From: Pseudomonas tohonis
GTDB taxonomy: Bacteria > Pseudomonadota > Gammaproteobacteria > Pseudomonadales > Pseudomonadaceae
Assembly: GCF_012767755.2 (NCBI RefSeq)
Contig: NZ_AP023189.1
Span: forward strand, 6,704,501 to 6,768,500
Direction: 5' to 3'
DNA length: 64,000 nt
Part shown: positions 36,817 through 45,511 of the stretch, one piece after another
Position numbering within the stretch: the stretch's first letter is position 1
Layout: each line of letters starts with the position of its first letter
Made by a program: the position numbers and the translations under genes
Notes under the pieces: model-generated
The model's input: the letters and a program-made list of their open reading frames with translations, nothing else
What the model was told of the DNA's origin: nothing
Databases searched by the model: none

Positions 36817-38565
36817 TCAGAAGCTGTACTTGATGTTGAAGCTGACGAAGTCGCGATCGCTGCGCTTGTTCGATACGCCACCGCCGCTGTAGCCGACGTA
36901 GCGGGTGCCCACGGTCAGCGATTCCTTGTAGATGGCGTCGATCCCCGCCGACCAGCTCTGCGCCTCCTCGTCGAGGCCGTTGGTGAGCTGGGGCGCCACG
37001 CCGTTGATGCTGTACTGGTAGCCGAACGACGGCACCAGGTTCACCAGGTTGAGCACGTTGGTGTAGGTCAGCTGCAGGCTGGCCTGGGCGCCGGTGGCGG
37101 TGCTGGTGGCCTCGTAGTAGTCGACGTCGGATTCCAGGCCCTGCACGCGGCTGGCCACGAGTTCGGTGAACAGGGTCGCCGAGTCGGCGCCGAACACCCC
37201 GGTGAAGTTGTAGATGGCGGCCAGCGAGGCCTGGTACATGTCCTTCTCGCGGTAGCCGTCCAGGTGGGTGCCCACCGGCAGGCCGGCGGGGTTGAACAGG
37301 GCGTCGGGCAGGTACTCGTTGAGGCCGAGGGCGATGGGCGTGTCCGGGCGGTAGCTCAGCTCGCCGGCCAGCGACAGGCCGTTGAAGATGCTCTCGCCGC
37401 CGATGGAGGTGTTGAAGCTGATGCCGAACAGGTCGCGCTTCTCCAGGTACTCGGCGTAGTAGCGCGAGCTGCTGGCGTTGGGCAGGGTGCCGACGATGGG
37501 CAGCGTCACCGGCTGGCCGACGGTCAGCCCGAGCATGGGCACCTGCATGTTGTAGCGCAGGTAGTAGAAGCCCAGTTCGGTGTCGTTCAGTTCCGGCACG
37601 TACCAGCGCAGGGCGAGGCCGTACTGCGCGGCGTCATCGCCGTCGATGTCCTGGGCGCGGGGGATGAAGGTGGTGGGCAGATAGGCCTTGAGCAGGTTGT
37701 TCAGGCCGCCCGGCGCCAGGGCATCGGCGTAGGCCTGGGCCAGGGCCGGGTTGTCGAAGGCGCGGCCGCCGGCCACCGCTTCCTGCAGGGGCGAGACGGA
37801 CAGGTAGTTGCAGCCCTCGCCTATCACGTCGAGGGTCGAGTAGTAGGTGCCGCAGGGGTCGATCTTCGAGGCTTCCCAGGCCTTGCCCGGTTGCCAGTAG
37901 CCCTCGACGCTGAGGTTGTCGCGCAGCTCGAAGGAGGCATAGGCCATGAAGGTCGGCATGTACGCCTCCTTCACCTCGGAGCCCGGCGCGCGCAGGGCGT
38001 TGATATCCACGGGGTTCGTGGCGCCGATGCCGTTCTGGTAGAACAGCCCCTCGCCCCAGTTGATCACCTGGCGCCCGAGCCGCGCGTTCAGGGCGCGGTC
38101 ATTCACCGTCCAGCTGCCGTAGACGAAGGCGTCCAGCAGGTCGGCGCTGGAGCCGGCTTCATCGAGGCCGGCATGGCTGATCGGGCGGTGGCGGCGCTCG
38201 TCGTCCTTCAGCTCGAAGTCATAGAACGCGCGGCCCCGGACGAACACGCCGAAGCGGTCCTGGTAGCGCAGGTCGAGCTCGGACACCGCCTTGACCACTT
38301 TGGAGAAGAGATCGCCACGGCGGAAGTTGAGGTCGCCGTCATCGGAGTTGATCAGCCCGGCGTTGTCACCGGTACCGCCGTTGGCGCGGGCGATCAGCTT
38401 GCTGTCCTGCCCCTCCACGCGGTAGCTGAGCCCGTAGGACAGGGTGGTGTCGAGCGAGGTGGTCCAGTCACCGGAACGCACCTGAAACGCCTGTGCGCCG
38501 CCCAGGGGCAACGCGCCGAGCAACGCCAGGCCGGCTGCTGCCAGGCCTCTTCCTTGATTTGCCAC
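36817..38565 (-). CDS. DUF1302 outer-membrane barrel protein
   Basis: A 582-residue protein with a signal peptide (AAAGLALLGALPLGGAQA) and a predominantly beta-strand mature part ending in NIKYSF, the C-terminal Phe signature of outer-membrane barrels. LGRQVINWGEGLFYQNGIG near residue 172 and the preceding AFYDFELKDD are typical DUF1302 motifs. It is cotranscribed with the DUF1329 gene. The divergent neighbour is the extracellular PHA depolymerase, and both promoters carry a related operator, so it probably takes up hydroxyalkanoate oligomers or similar esters; that role is inferred. Confidence 0.88.
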   Translation of the reverse strand: MANQGRGLAAAGLALLGALPLGGAQAFQVRSGDWTTSLDTTLSYGLSYRVEGQDSKLIARANGGTGDNAGLINSDDGDLNFRRGDLFSKVVKAVSELDLRYQDRFGVFVRGRAFYDFELKDDERRHRPISHAGLDEAGSSADLLDAFVYGSWTVNDRALNARLGRQVINWGEGLFYQNGIGATNPVDINALRAPGSEVKEAYMPTFMAYASFELRDNLSVEGYWQPGKAWEASKIDPCGTYYSTLDVIGEGCNYLSVSPLQEAVAGGRAFDNPALAQAYADALAPGGLNNLLKAYLPTTFIPRAQDIDGDDAAQYGLALRWYVPELNDTELGFYYLRYNMQVPMLGLTVGQPVTLPIVGTLPNASSSRYYAEYLEKRDLFGISFNTSIGGESIFNGLSLAGELSYRPDTPIALGLNEYLPDALFNPAGLPVGTHLDGYREKDMYQASLAAIYNFTGVFGADSATLFTELVASRVQGLESDVDYYEATSTATGAQASLQLTYTNVLNLVNLVPSFGYQYSINGVAPQLTNGLDEEAQSWSAGIDAIYKESLTVGTRYVGYSGGGVSNKRSDRDFVSFNIKYSF

Positions 38566-38590
38566 GATGATCTCCAGCTGTTGTTTTTAT

Positions 38591-38612
38591 CGGAATCGGA
38601 ACATCGGTTCCG
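38591..38612. promoter_or_regulatory. Operator-like site in front of the DUF1302 gene
   Basis: The 22-bp site opens with CGGAATCGGAAC and closes with GTTCCG; CGGAAC-ATCG-GTTCCG is a perfect inverted repeat. The first ten bases, CGGAATCGGA, are repeated exactly 240 bp further on, in front of phaZ (38831). Confidence 0.6.
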
Positions 38613-38826
38613 AAATAATCTAATCCGGCGCCTAACAGCTGACAAGACGGCCACCGCATTATTTTTATCCACAGCTCCGCCACCTCAGTCGGGATCGCCC
38701 GGCGTGCCGGACCGGCCTGTGGGCGAACCACCTAAGCACGCGCCGTCTGTCGCTTTTCAGAAGCTGTCCACAGGCTCTGCAACGGCCCTCCTCCACAGCG
38801 CGCTGGACGAATATCGAACAGCCCTA

Positions 38827-38856
38827 TTGACGGAATCGGAATTTCTGTTTCGATTT
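38827..38856 (+). promoter_or_regulatory. phaZ promoter with matching operator
   Basis: TTGACG at 38827 is a good -35, and ATTTAA at about 38853 a possible -10 with a long spacer. Between them lies 38831-38852, which repeats CGGAATCGGA of the DUF1302-side site and ends in GTTTCG, a degenerate version of its right arm. A regulator bound here would block the promoter. Confidence 0.5.
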
Positions 38857-38891
38857 AAAAGCGGTCGAACAACAACAACAGGAGACCCGTC

Positions 38892-39728
38892 ATGCCCCTT
38901 CGTACCCTGCTCTGCGGCCTGCTGCTGGCCGCCTGCCTGGGCCAGCACGCCCTGGCCGCCTCACGCTGCAGCGAACGCCCCCGCACCCTGCTACGCCCTG
39001 CCGAAGTGAGCTGCACCTACCAGAGCACCTGGCTGGATTCCGGCCTGGTCGGCCAGCGCAAGATCATCTACCAGACACCGCTGGGCACCCCTCCGGCCGG
39101 CGGCTGGCCGGTGGTACTGGTCTACCAGGGCTCGTTCTTCCCGCTCAACGACTTCAGCTACCACGGCAACCTGCCCTTCGGTGGCTACTACGAGGGCAAG
39201 CTGGTGCAGGCCCTGCTGGACAACGGCTATGCGGTGATCGCCCCCAGCGCGCCGGCAGACCTGTTCTGGCAGACCAACATCCCCGGCCTCGCCCAGGCCT
39301 ATGAGCTGAGCACCGACTACGATTTTCTCGGCAACGTCCTCGCCGCCATCGCCAGCGGCCACTTCGGCCCGCTCAACGCCCAGCGCCAGTACGCCACCGG
39401 CATCTCCAGCGGCGGCTACAACACCAGCCGCATGGCCGTGTCCTTCCCCGGCAGGTTCCGCGCCCTGGCGGTGCAGTCCGGCTCCTACGCCACCTGCAGC
39501 GGCCCGCTCTGCGTGGTGCCCGACCAGCTCCCCGCCGACCACCCGCCGACGCTGTTCCTGCACGGCTTCGTCGACGCCGTGGTGCCCTGGTGGAGCATGG
39601 ACCTGTACTACGACCGCCTGCTCCACCAGGGCATCGAGACCGCGCGCTACACCGAGCCCCTGGGCGGCCACGAATGGTTCGCCGCATCGCCGGGCAAGGT
39701 GCTCGCCTGGTTCAACGCCCACCCCTGA
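38892..39728 (+). CDS. phaZ: Extracellular medium-chain-length PHA depolymerase
   Basis: A 278-residue secreted esterase that degrades medium-chain-length polyhydroxyalkanoate outside the cell. Signal peptide MPLRTLLCGLLLAACLGQHA with cleavage after about LAA. The lipase-like box ISSGG puts the catalytic serine at residue 172; Asp228 (HGFVD) and His260 (LGGHEW) complete the triad. These are exactly the residue numbers, and 278 aa the exact length, that I remember for P. fluorescens GK13 PhaZ. There is no separate substrate-binding domain, as in that family. Divergent from the DUF1302/DUF1329 pair, with which it seems to share an operator. Distinct from the intracellular granule depolymerase of the pha operon. 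Confidence 0.9.
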   Translation: MPLRTLLCGLLLAACLGQHALAASRCSERPRTLLRPAEVSCTYQSTWLDSGLVGQRKIIYQTPLGTPPAGGWPVVLVYQGSFFPLNDFSYHGNLPFGGYYEGKLVQALLDNGYAVIAPSAPADLFWQTNIPGLAQAYELSTDYDFLGNVLAAIASGHFGPLNAQRQYATGISSGGYNTSRMAVSFPGRFRALAVQSGSYATCSGPLCVVPDQLPADHPPTLFLHGFVDAVVPWWSMDLYYDRLLHQGIETARYTEPLGGHEWFAASPGKVLAWFNAHP

Positions 39729-39798
39729 GCCACCGCGGACGCAGCCCGGGCCGGGTCATGCTATCGTCGCCGCCTGTCGCGACACCCGGACCCCGCCC

Positions 39799-41559
39799 GT
39801 GCTGCCCCGTTCCCTGCGCATCGCCCTGCTGACCCTGCTGCTCTTCGCCGGCCTGCTGCTGTCGATGCACCTGGCCGGCCGCCATGCCGAGCGCCAGGCC
39901 CTGCGCGAGGAAGGCCAGCAGGCCGGCGCCCAGCTGGGCCTCTACGCCGACGCCCTGCGTACCCTGATCGACCGCTACCGTGCCCTGCCCGCCGTGCTCG
40001 CCCTGGACCCGGAGCTACGCGACGCCTTGCAGCAACCGCTGACGCCCGACCTGCAACAGCGCCTCAACCTCAAGCTGGAGCGCATCAATGGCGCCGCCCA
40101 CTCCTCCACCCTGGAGCTGATGCGCAGCGACGGCCTGGCCATCGCCGCCAGCAACTGGCGCCTGCCCACCAGCTACGTGGGCCATAACTACGGCTTCCGC
40201 CCCTACTTCCTCCAGACCCGCACCCATGGCACCGGGCGCTTCTACGCCGTGGGCGTGGTCAGCGGCATCCCCGGCTATTTCCTCTCCCACGCCATCCTCG
40301 ACGCAGCCGGCAACTTCCTCGGCGCCATCGTGGTGAAGCTCGAATTCCCCCAGATCGAGCAGCAATGGCGCGAGCGCCCGGACACCATCCTGGTGAGCGA
40401 CGCCAAGGGCATCGTCTTCATCGCCAACCAGCCGCAATGGCGCTACCGCGAGCTGGCACCGATCGATGCCGCGCAGCGCGCCGAGCTGGCCTCCACCCGC
40501 CAGTACGACAAGAAGCCGCTGACGCCGCTGGTGCACCGTACCCTCGACGACTTCGGCGACGGCAGCCGCCTGGTCCGGGTGCAGGGGCCCGACGGCGAGG
40601 CCGACTACCTGTGGGAATCCCAGGCACTGCCCAGCGAAGGCTGGACCCTGCACCTGCTGCATCGCCCGCAGAACGTCGCCGGCACCGCCCGCGACGCCAG
40701 CCTGGCCGCCGGCGGGCTGTGGCTGGCGCTGTTCTTCCTCGCCCTGTTCCTGCACCAGCGCTGGCGCCTGGCACGCCTGCGCCGGCAGAGCCACGACGAA
40801 CTCGAACGCCTGGTGGAACAGCGTACCGCCGCCCTGCGCACCGCCCAGGATGGCCTGGTGCAGGCGGCCAAGCTCGCGGCCCTGGGGCAGATGTCCGCCG
40901 CCCTCGCCCACGAGATCAACCAGCCGCTGACCGCCCTGCACATGCACCTGGGCAGCCTGCGCCTGATGCTCGACAACGGGCAGCTGGAACAGGCGCGCAA
41001 TGCCCTCGGCCGCCACGACGAACTGCTGCAGCGCATGGCCGCCCTCACCACCCACCTGAAGACCTACGCCCGGCAGAGCCCTGGCGGCCTGCGCGAGACC
41101 CTGGAGCTCGGCAGCGTGGTGGACAAGGCCCTGCAGCTGCTGGCGCCGCGCCTGCGCGACGGCGCCGTGCACATCGAGCAGCACCCGCGCCAGCCGGCCT
41201 GGGTGCGTGGCGACGCCATCCGCCTGGAACAGGTGCTGGTCAACCTGCTGCGCAACGCCCTCGACGCGGTCGCCGAACAGACCGCACCGCGCATCGAGAT
41301 CGCCCTGCTGCGTGAGGACGGGCACTGGTGCCTGGAAGTCGCCGACAACGGCGGCGGCATCCCCGAAGACACCCTGGCCCAGGTGTTCGACCCCTTCTTC
41401 ACCACCAAGCCGGTGGGCGAGGGGCTCGGCCTCGGCCTCGCGGTTTCCTACGCCATCGTCCATGAACTGGGTGGCCGGCTCAGCGCCGGCAACCGCGGCG
41501 CCGGCGCGGTGTTCCGCCTGTGCCTGCCCATCTTCGAGCCTGCCGAGGAGCAGCCATGA
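39799..41559 (+). CDS. mifS: Sensor histidine kinase (MifS/DctB type)
   Basis: A 586-residue membrane kinase. Two transmembrane segments (about 6-22 and 295-313) bracket a periplasmic dCache-like sensor (with [19 protein letters not shown] near 134). A coiled linker leads to the dimerisation domain with the phospho-His in [13 protein letters not shown] near 370 and the ATPase domain with N, G1 and G2 boxes ([32 protein letters not shown]). It starts with GTG at 39799. Its stop overlaps the response regulator start (ATGA). Adjacent kgtP points to the MifSR system, which senses 2-oxoglutarate; DctBD is the nearest alternative. Confidence 0.72.
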   Translation: MLPRSLRIALLTLLLFAGLLLSMHLAGRHAERQALREEGQQAGAQLGLYADALRTLIDRYRALPAVLALDPELRDALQQPLTPDLQQRLNLKLERINGAAHSSTLELMRSDGLAIAASNWRLPTSYVGHNYGFRPYFLQTRTHGTGRFYAVGVVSGIPGYFLSHAILDAAGNFLGAIVVKLEFPQIEQQWRERPDTILVSDAKGIVFIANQPQWRYRELAPIDAAQRAELASTRQYDKKPLTPLVHRTLDDFGDGSRLVRVQGPDGEADYLWESQALPSEGWTLHLLHRPQNVAGTARDASLAAGGLWLALFFLALFLHQRWRLARLRRQSHDELERLVEQRTAALRTAQDGLVQAAKLAALGQMSAALAHEINQPLTALHMHLGSLRLMLDNGQLEQARNALGRHDELLQRMAALTTHLKTYARQSPGGLRETLELGSVVDKALQLLAPRLRDGAVHIEQHPRQPAWVRGDAIRLEQVLVNLLRNALDAVAEQTAPRIEIALLREDGHWCLEVADNGGGIPEDTLAQVFDPFFTTKPVGEGLGLGLAVSYAIVHELGGRLSAGNRGAGAVFRLCLPIFEPAEEQP

Positions 41560-42896
41560 CCCCGAATCTGATCTTCGTCGACGACGAGGCCGCGATCCGC
41601 GAAGCGGTGCGCGAGTGGCTGGAGCTCTCGGGCTTCACCGTGCGCCTCTGCGCCAGTGCGGCGGAATGCCTGGACGGGCTCGACGCCGACTTCCAGGGCG
41701 TGGTGATCAGCGACCTGCGCATGCCCGGCATGGATGGCATGGCGCTGCTGGAAGCGGTCCAGGCGCTGGATCGCGAGCTGCCCTTCCTGCTGGTCACCGG
41801 CCACGGCGACGTGCCCCAGGCCGTGGAAGCCATGCGCCTGGGCGCCTATGACTTCATCGAGAAGCCCTTCACCCCTGAACGCCTGCTGGGCAGCCTGCGC
41901 CGTGCCCTGGACAAGCGCCGCCTGACCCAGGAGAACCGCCGCCTGCGCCGCCAGGTGGACGACCGCGCCCGCCTCGATGCGCGGCTGATGGGGTTCTCCC
42001 GTCCCATCGAACAGCTGCGCCGCCAGGTGCTGGACCTGGCGCAGACGCCGGTGAACATCCTCCTGCGCGGCGAAACCGGCAGTGGCAAGGAACTGGTCGC
42101 CCGCTGCCTGCACGACTTCGGCCCGCGCGCCGGCAAGCCCTTCGTGGCGCTGAACTGCGCGGCCATCCCGGAGAACCTGTTCGAGAGCGAACTGTTCGGC
42201 CACGAAAGCGGCGCCTTCACCGGCGCCCAGGGCAAGCGCATCGGCAAGCTGGAACACGCCGATGGCGGCACCCTGTTCCTCGATGAGATAGAGAGCATGC
42301 CCCTGGCCCAGCAGGTGAAGCTGCTGCGCGTACTGCAGGAGCAGCAACTGGAACGCCTGGGTTCGAACCAGAGCATCCGCGTCGACCTGCGGGTGATCGC
42401 CGCCACCAAGCCGGATCTCAAGGAAGAAGTGCGCGCCGGGCGCTTCCGCGAGGACCTGCTCTACCGCCTCAACGTCGCCGAGCTGCAGTTGCCCGCCCTG
42501 CGTGAACGCCGCGAGGACGTGCCGCTGCTGTTCGAGCATTTCGCCGCCCTGGCCGGCGAGCGCCTCGGCCGCCCGGTGCCGAGCCTGACGCCCGCCGAAC
42601 TGGCGCAACTGCTGGCCCACGACTGGCCGGGCAACGTGCGTGAACTGGTCAACGCCGCGGAGCGCCATGTCCTGGGGTTATCCACAGCGGTCCGCAACCC
42701 GGACGGCGCCGACCCCTCCCTGGCCGAACTGATGGAAACCTATGAGGCCCAGTGCCTGCGCCAGGCCCTGGCCCGTTGCAAGGGCGATATCAAGGCGGTG
42801 ATGGCCCTGCTGCAGCTGCCCCGCCGCACCCTCAACGAGAAGATGCAGCGCCACGGCCTGGCCCGGGGCGAGTTCCTGCCGGGGGATGAGGACTGA
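41556..42896 (+). CDS. mifR: Sigma-54-dependent response regulator (MifR/DctD type)
   Basis: A 446-residue NtrC-class activator. The receiver domain has the phospho-acceptor Asp53 (VVISDLRMPGMDG) and Lys in IEKPFTP. The AAA+ domain starts near 145 with Walker A GETGSGKE, the sigma-54 contact loop ESGAFTGA, Walker B GGTLFLDEI and the R-finger region. A Fis-type helix-turn-helix ends the protein (GDIKAVMALLQLPRRTLNEKMQRHG region). It should activate the -24/-12 promoter found in front of kgtP, 1.1 kb downstream. Coupled to the kinase gene by a 4-bp overlap. Confidence 0.78.
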   Translation: MTPNLIFVDDEAAIREAVREWLELSGFTVRLCASAAECLDGLDADFQGVVISDLRMPGMDGMALLEAVQALDRELPFLLVTGHGDVPQAVEAMRLGAYDFIEKPFTPERLLGSLRRALDKRRLTQENRRLRRQVDDRARLDARLMGFSRPIEQLRRQVLDLAQTPVNILLRGETGSGKELVARCLHDFGPRAGKPFVALNCAAIPENLFESELFGHESGAFTGAQGKRIGKLEHADGGTLFLDEIESMPLAQQVKLLRVLQEQQLERLGSNQSIRVDLRVIAATKPDLKEEVRAGRFREDLLYRLNVAELQLPALRERREDVPLLFEHFAALAGERLGRPVPSLTPAELAQLLAHDWPGNVRELVNAAERHVLGLSTAVRNPDGADPSLAELMETYEAQCLRQALARCKGDIKAVMALLQLPRRTLNEKMQRHGLARGEFLPGDED

Positions 42897-42909
42897 GGCC
42901 GGTCAAAAG

Positions 42910-43817
42910 CTGAGCACACCGGTGAAACCCTCGTGCCCTATGGCTCACAGCTAACTATCCACAGGCCGCGCACAGTTGGCTCCACAGGCATTGTGGGCAA
43001 CTGGGGATGAATCCGAGCGCCTGGGGATTTCTTCGCGAATGAATTCGCTCCCACGGGCGCATCCTCGCCTGTAGGAGCGGTTTCAACCGCGAATGGGCGC
43101 CATTGATCGAAATCTGAGCACACCGTTCAAAGCCCCGTGGTTACTGCCCCATGTCAATCTATCCACAGATCGCGCACAGTTGGCTCCACAGCAATTGTGG
43201 GCAACTGGGGATGAGTACGCGCGCCTGGGGATTTCTTCGCGAATGAATTCGCTTCTACAGGCGCGTCCTCGTCTGTGGGAGCTGTCTCAACCGCGAGTGG
43301 GCAGCACTGATCGGAATCTGAGCACACCATTCAAAGCACCGTGGCTACTGGCCCATATCGATCTATCCACAGACCTCGCACAGTTGGATCCACAGCAATT
43401 GTGGGCAACTGGGGATGAGTGCGCACGCCTGGGGATTTCTTCGCGAATGAATTCGCTCCTACAGGCGCGCCCTCGTCTGTGGGAGCTGTCTCAACCGCGA
43501 ATTGGCGGCACTGATCGAAATCTGAGCACACCATTCAAAGCCCTGTGGTTACTGGCCCATATCGATCTATCCACAGATCGCGCACAGTTGGCTCCACAGC
43601 AATTGTGGGCAACTGGGGATGAGCACGCGCGGCTGGGGATTTCTTCGCGAATGAATTCGCTCCTACAGGCGCATCCTCGCCTGTGGGAGCGGTTTCAGCC
43701 GCGAATGGACGGCACTGATCGAAATCTGAGCACACTCCTGAACGCACCGCGGCAAGGGGCTCCTGGCAATCTATCCACAGGGTGCTAACAGTCGGCTCCA
43801 CAGTAATTGTGAGCAAT
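42910..43817. repeat. Tandem array, exact 204-bp period, 4 full units plus a partial fifth
   Basis: Units start with CTGAGCACAC at 42910, 43114, 43318, 43522 and 43726, exactly 204 bp apart each time. Units 2-4 are roughly 90% identical (about 19 differences between units 3 and 4); unit 1 is more diverged and unit 5 loses similarity after about 43817. Each unit holds CTATCCACAG (one base from a consensus DnaA box), a nested inverted repeat (in unit 2 CAGTTG 43177-43182 with CAACTG 43202-43207, and CCACA with TGTGG inside it), the palindrome GCGAATGAATTCGC (43035, 43239, 43443, 43647), and a GTGGGAGC...CAACCGCGA half-REP. The array fills the gap between mifR and kgtP. 43818-44029 has a further REP at 43893 and no gene. 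Confidence 0.9.
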
Positions 43818-44029
43818 GCAGAGGCCCATTCATTCGCCCGGGAAAAACACTGTGGATACTTCAGCTCCGTCGGTGGCGCTGTGCACCGCTTGGCGAATGA
43901 ATTCGCCCCTACCTGGCCATCGATTGATAGGCGGAATTCCGCTTATGACCCCTCCGCGATAAGCGCCAATCCGCGCAAAAATGCCCGGTTAAATCCCCTC
44001 GAGCCCTCTACTCCGGTGCTTTTCGGCAC

Positions 44030-44045
44030 TGGCACAGCTCCTGCT
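44030..44045 (+). promoter_or_regulatory. Sigma-54 promoter of kgtP
   Basis: TGGCACAGCTCCTGCT has GG (44031-44032) and GC (44043-44044) ten bases apart, as the -24/-12 elements need, and agrees with the consensus TGGCAC-N5-TTGCT except for one base in the -12 element. It lies 69 bp before the kgtP start. The NtrC-class regulator encoded upstream is the likely activator. Confidence 0.75.
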
Positions 44046-44113
44046 ATGTGCCCGCACCCCAAGCGCGGCGAAGGCCGTGCCTAACAACAACAACTATGAA
44101 TCGAGGAAACACG

Positions 44114-45421
44114 ATGGAAAGCACCAGCACCCTGACTGCCTCAGCAGCACCCCGCACGACATCCCAACGCATCAAGTCCATCTTCAGCGGCTCGGTGGGC
44201 AACCTGGTCGAGTGGTACGACTGGTACGTCTACGCCGCCTTCTCGCTGTACTTCGCCAAGGCCTTCTTCCCCCAGGGCGATTTGACCGCCCAGCTCCTGA
44301 ACACCGCCGCGATCTTCGCCGTGGGCTTCTTGATGCGCCCGATCGGCGGCTGGCTGATGGGCATCTACGCCGACCGCAAGGGGCGCAAGGCCGCCCTGCT
44401 GGCCTCGGTCCTGTTGATGTGCTTCGGCTCGCTGATCATCGCGCTGACGCCCAGCTATGAAACCATCGGCATCGCCGCGCCCATCCTGCTGGTGGTCGCC
44501 CGCCTTCTGCAGGGCCTGTCGGTCGGTGGCGAATACGGCACCTCGGCCACCTACCTGTCGGAGATGGCGACCAAGGAGCGTCGCGGGTTCTTCTCCAGCT
44601 TCCAGTACGTGACCCTGATCTCCGGCCAGCTCATCGCGCTGGCGGTGCTGATCCTGCTGCAGCAGACCCTGTCCACCGAACAGCTGGAAAGCTGGGGCTG
44701 GCGCGTACCCTTCTTCATCGGCGCACTGTGCGCGGTGGTGGCGATGTTCCTGCGTCGCGGCATGGAAGAGACCGAGTCCTTCACCAAGAAGAAGGACAAG
44801 CCCAAGGAAAGCCTGCTGCGCACCCTGATGCGCCACCCCAAGGAAGTGTTCACCGTGATCGGCCTGACCATGGGCGGCACCCTGGCCTTCTACACCTACA
44901 CCACCTACATGCAGAAATACCTGGTCAACACGGTCGGCATGAGCAAGAACGACTCGACCATGATCTCGGCCGCCACGCTGTTCCTGTTCATGCTGCTGCA
45001 ACCCCTGGTGGGGGCGCTCTCGGACAAGATCGGCCGCCGTCCGATCCTGATCGCCTTCGGGGTGATGGGCACGCTGTTCACCTACCCGATCCTCAGCACC
45101 CTGCACACCATCGAGACCTGGTGGGGCGCGTTCTTCCTGATCATGGCGGCGCTGATCATCGTCAGCGGCTACACCTCGATCAACGCCGTGGTGAAGGCCG
45201 AACTGTTCCCCACCGAGATCCGCGCGCTGGGCGTGGGCCTGCCCTACGCACTGACGGTGTCCATCTTCGGCGGTACCGCCGAGTACGTGGCGCTGTGGTT
45301 CAAGAGCATCGGCATGGAGAGCGGCTTCTACTGGTACGTGACCGGCTGCATCGCCTGCTCGCTGCTGGTGTACGTCTTCATGAAGGACACCCGCACCCAC
45401 TCGCGGATGAACCAGGATTGA
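44114..45421 (+). CDS. kgtP: 2-oxoglutarate/dicarboxylate MFS permease
   Basis: A 435-residue proton symporter of the metabolite:H+ symporter branch of the MFS, with 12 hydrophobic segments. NLVEWYDWYVYAAFSLYF in the first segment is the KgtP/ShiA-type signature, GIYADRKGRKAALL near residue 93 and GALSDKIGRRPIL near 300 are the two inter-helix MFS motifs, and LLQGLSVGGEYGTSATYLSE the fourth/fifth helix region. The ATG at 44114 follows an SD (GAGGAA, 7 nt). It is preceded by a sigma-54 promoter and the MifSR-type genes, and closed by a terminator. In PAO1 KgtP (PA5530) is the MifSR-dependent 2-oxoglutarate transporter. Confidence 0.88.
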   Translation: MESTSTLTASAAPRTTSQRIKSIFSGSVGNLVEWYDWYVYAAFSLYFAKAFFPQGDLTAQLLNTAAIFAVGFLMRPIGGWLMGIYADRKGRKAALLASVLLMCFGSLIIALTPSYETIGIAAPILLVVARLLQGLSVGGEYGTSATYLSEMATKERRGFFSSFQYVTLISGQLIALAVLILLQQTLSTEQLESWGWRVPFFIGALCAVVAMFLRRGMEETESFTKKKDKPKESLLRTLMRHPKEVFTVIGLTMGGTLAFYTYTTYMQKYLVNTVGMSKNDSTMISAATLFLFMLLQPLVGALSDKIGRRPILIAFGVMGTLFTYPILSTLHTIETWWGAFFLIMAALIIVSGYTSINAVVKAELFPTEIRALGVGLPYALTVSIFGGTAEYVALWFKSIGMESGFYWYVTGCIACSLLVYVFMKDTRTHSRMNQD

Positions 45422-45478
45422 TCCCTTGAGCCCAGGTGGCTCTGGCTGCGTTAACCCGTAGCCGTTTTATTCCCGACG

Positions 45479-45506
45479 ACGGGCCCGCGAGGGCCCGTTT
45501 TCGTTT
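45479..45506 (+). terminator. Terminator between kgtP and the cobW-type gene
   Basis: Stem ACGGGCCC / GGGCCCGT around GCGA, followed by TTTCGTTT, 58 bp after the kgtP stop. The symmetric stem could also serve the convergent gene. Confidence 0.8.
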
Positions 45507-45511
45507 GTGGA

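Noticed and set aside
39799..42896. The two-component pair as DctB/DctD proper
   Set aside because: No dctPQM or dctA gene is near, while kgtP with a sigma-54 promoter follows. MifSR fits better, though sequence comparison would be needed to decide.
43093..43788. A 231-codon frame with three near-identical 68-residue repeats
   Set aside because: It is the translation of the 204-bp array (204 is a multiple of 3). It runs over palindromes and REP sequences, has no SD, and similar open frames exist on the other strand, so it is not called a gene.
42910..43817. The array as a replication origin
   Set aside because: The boxes are one base off consensus, there is no AT-rich unwinding region, and no dnaA or replication gene is near. 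By synteny oriC should lie elsewhere.
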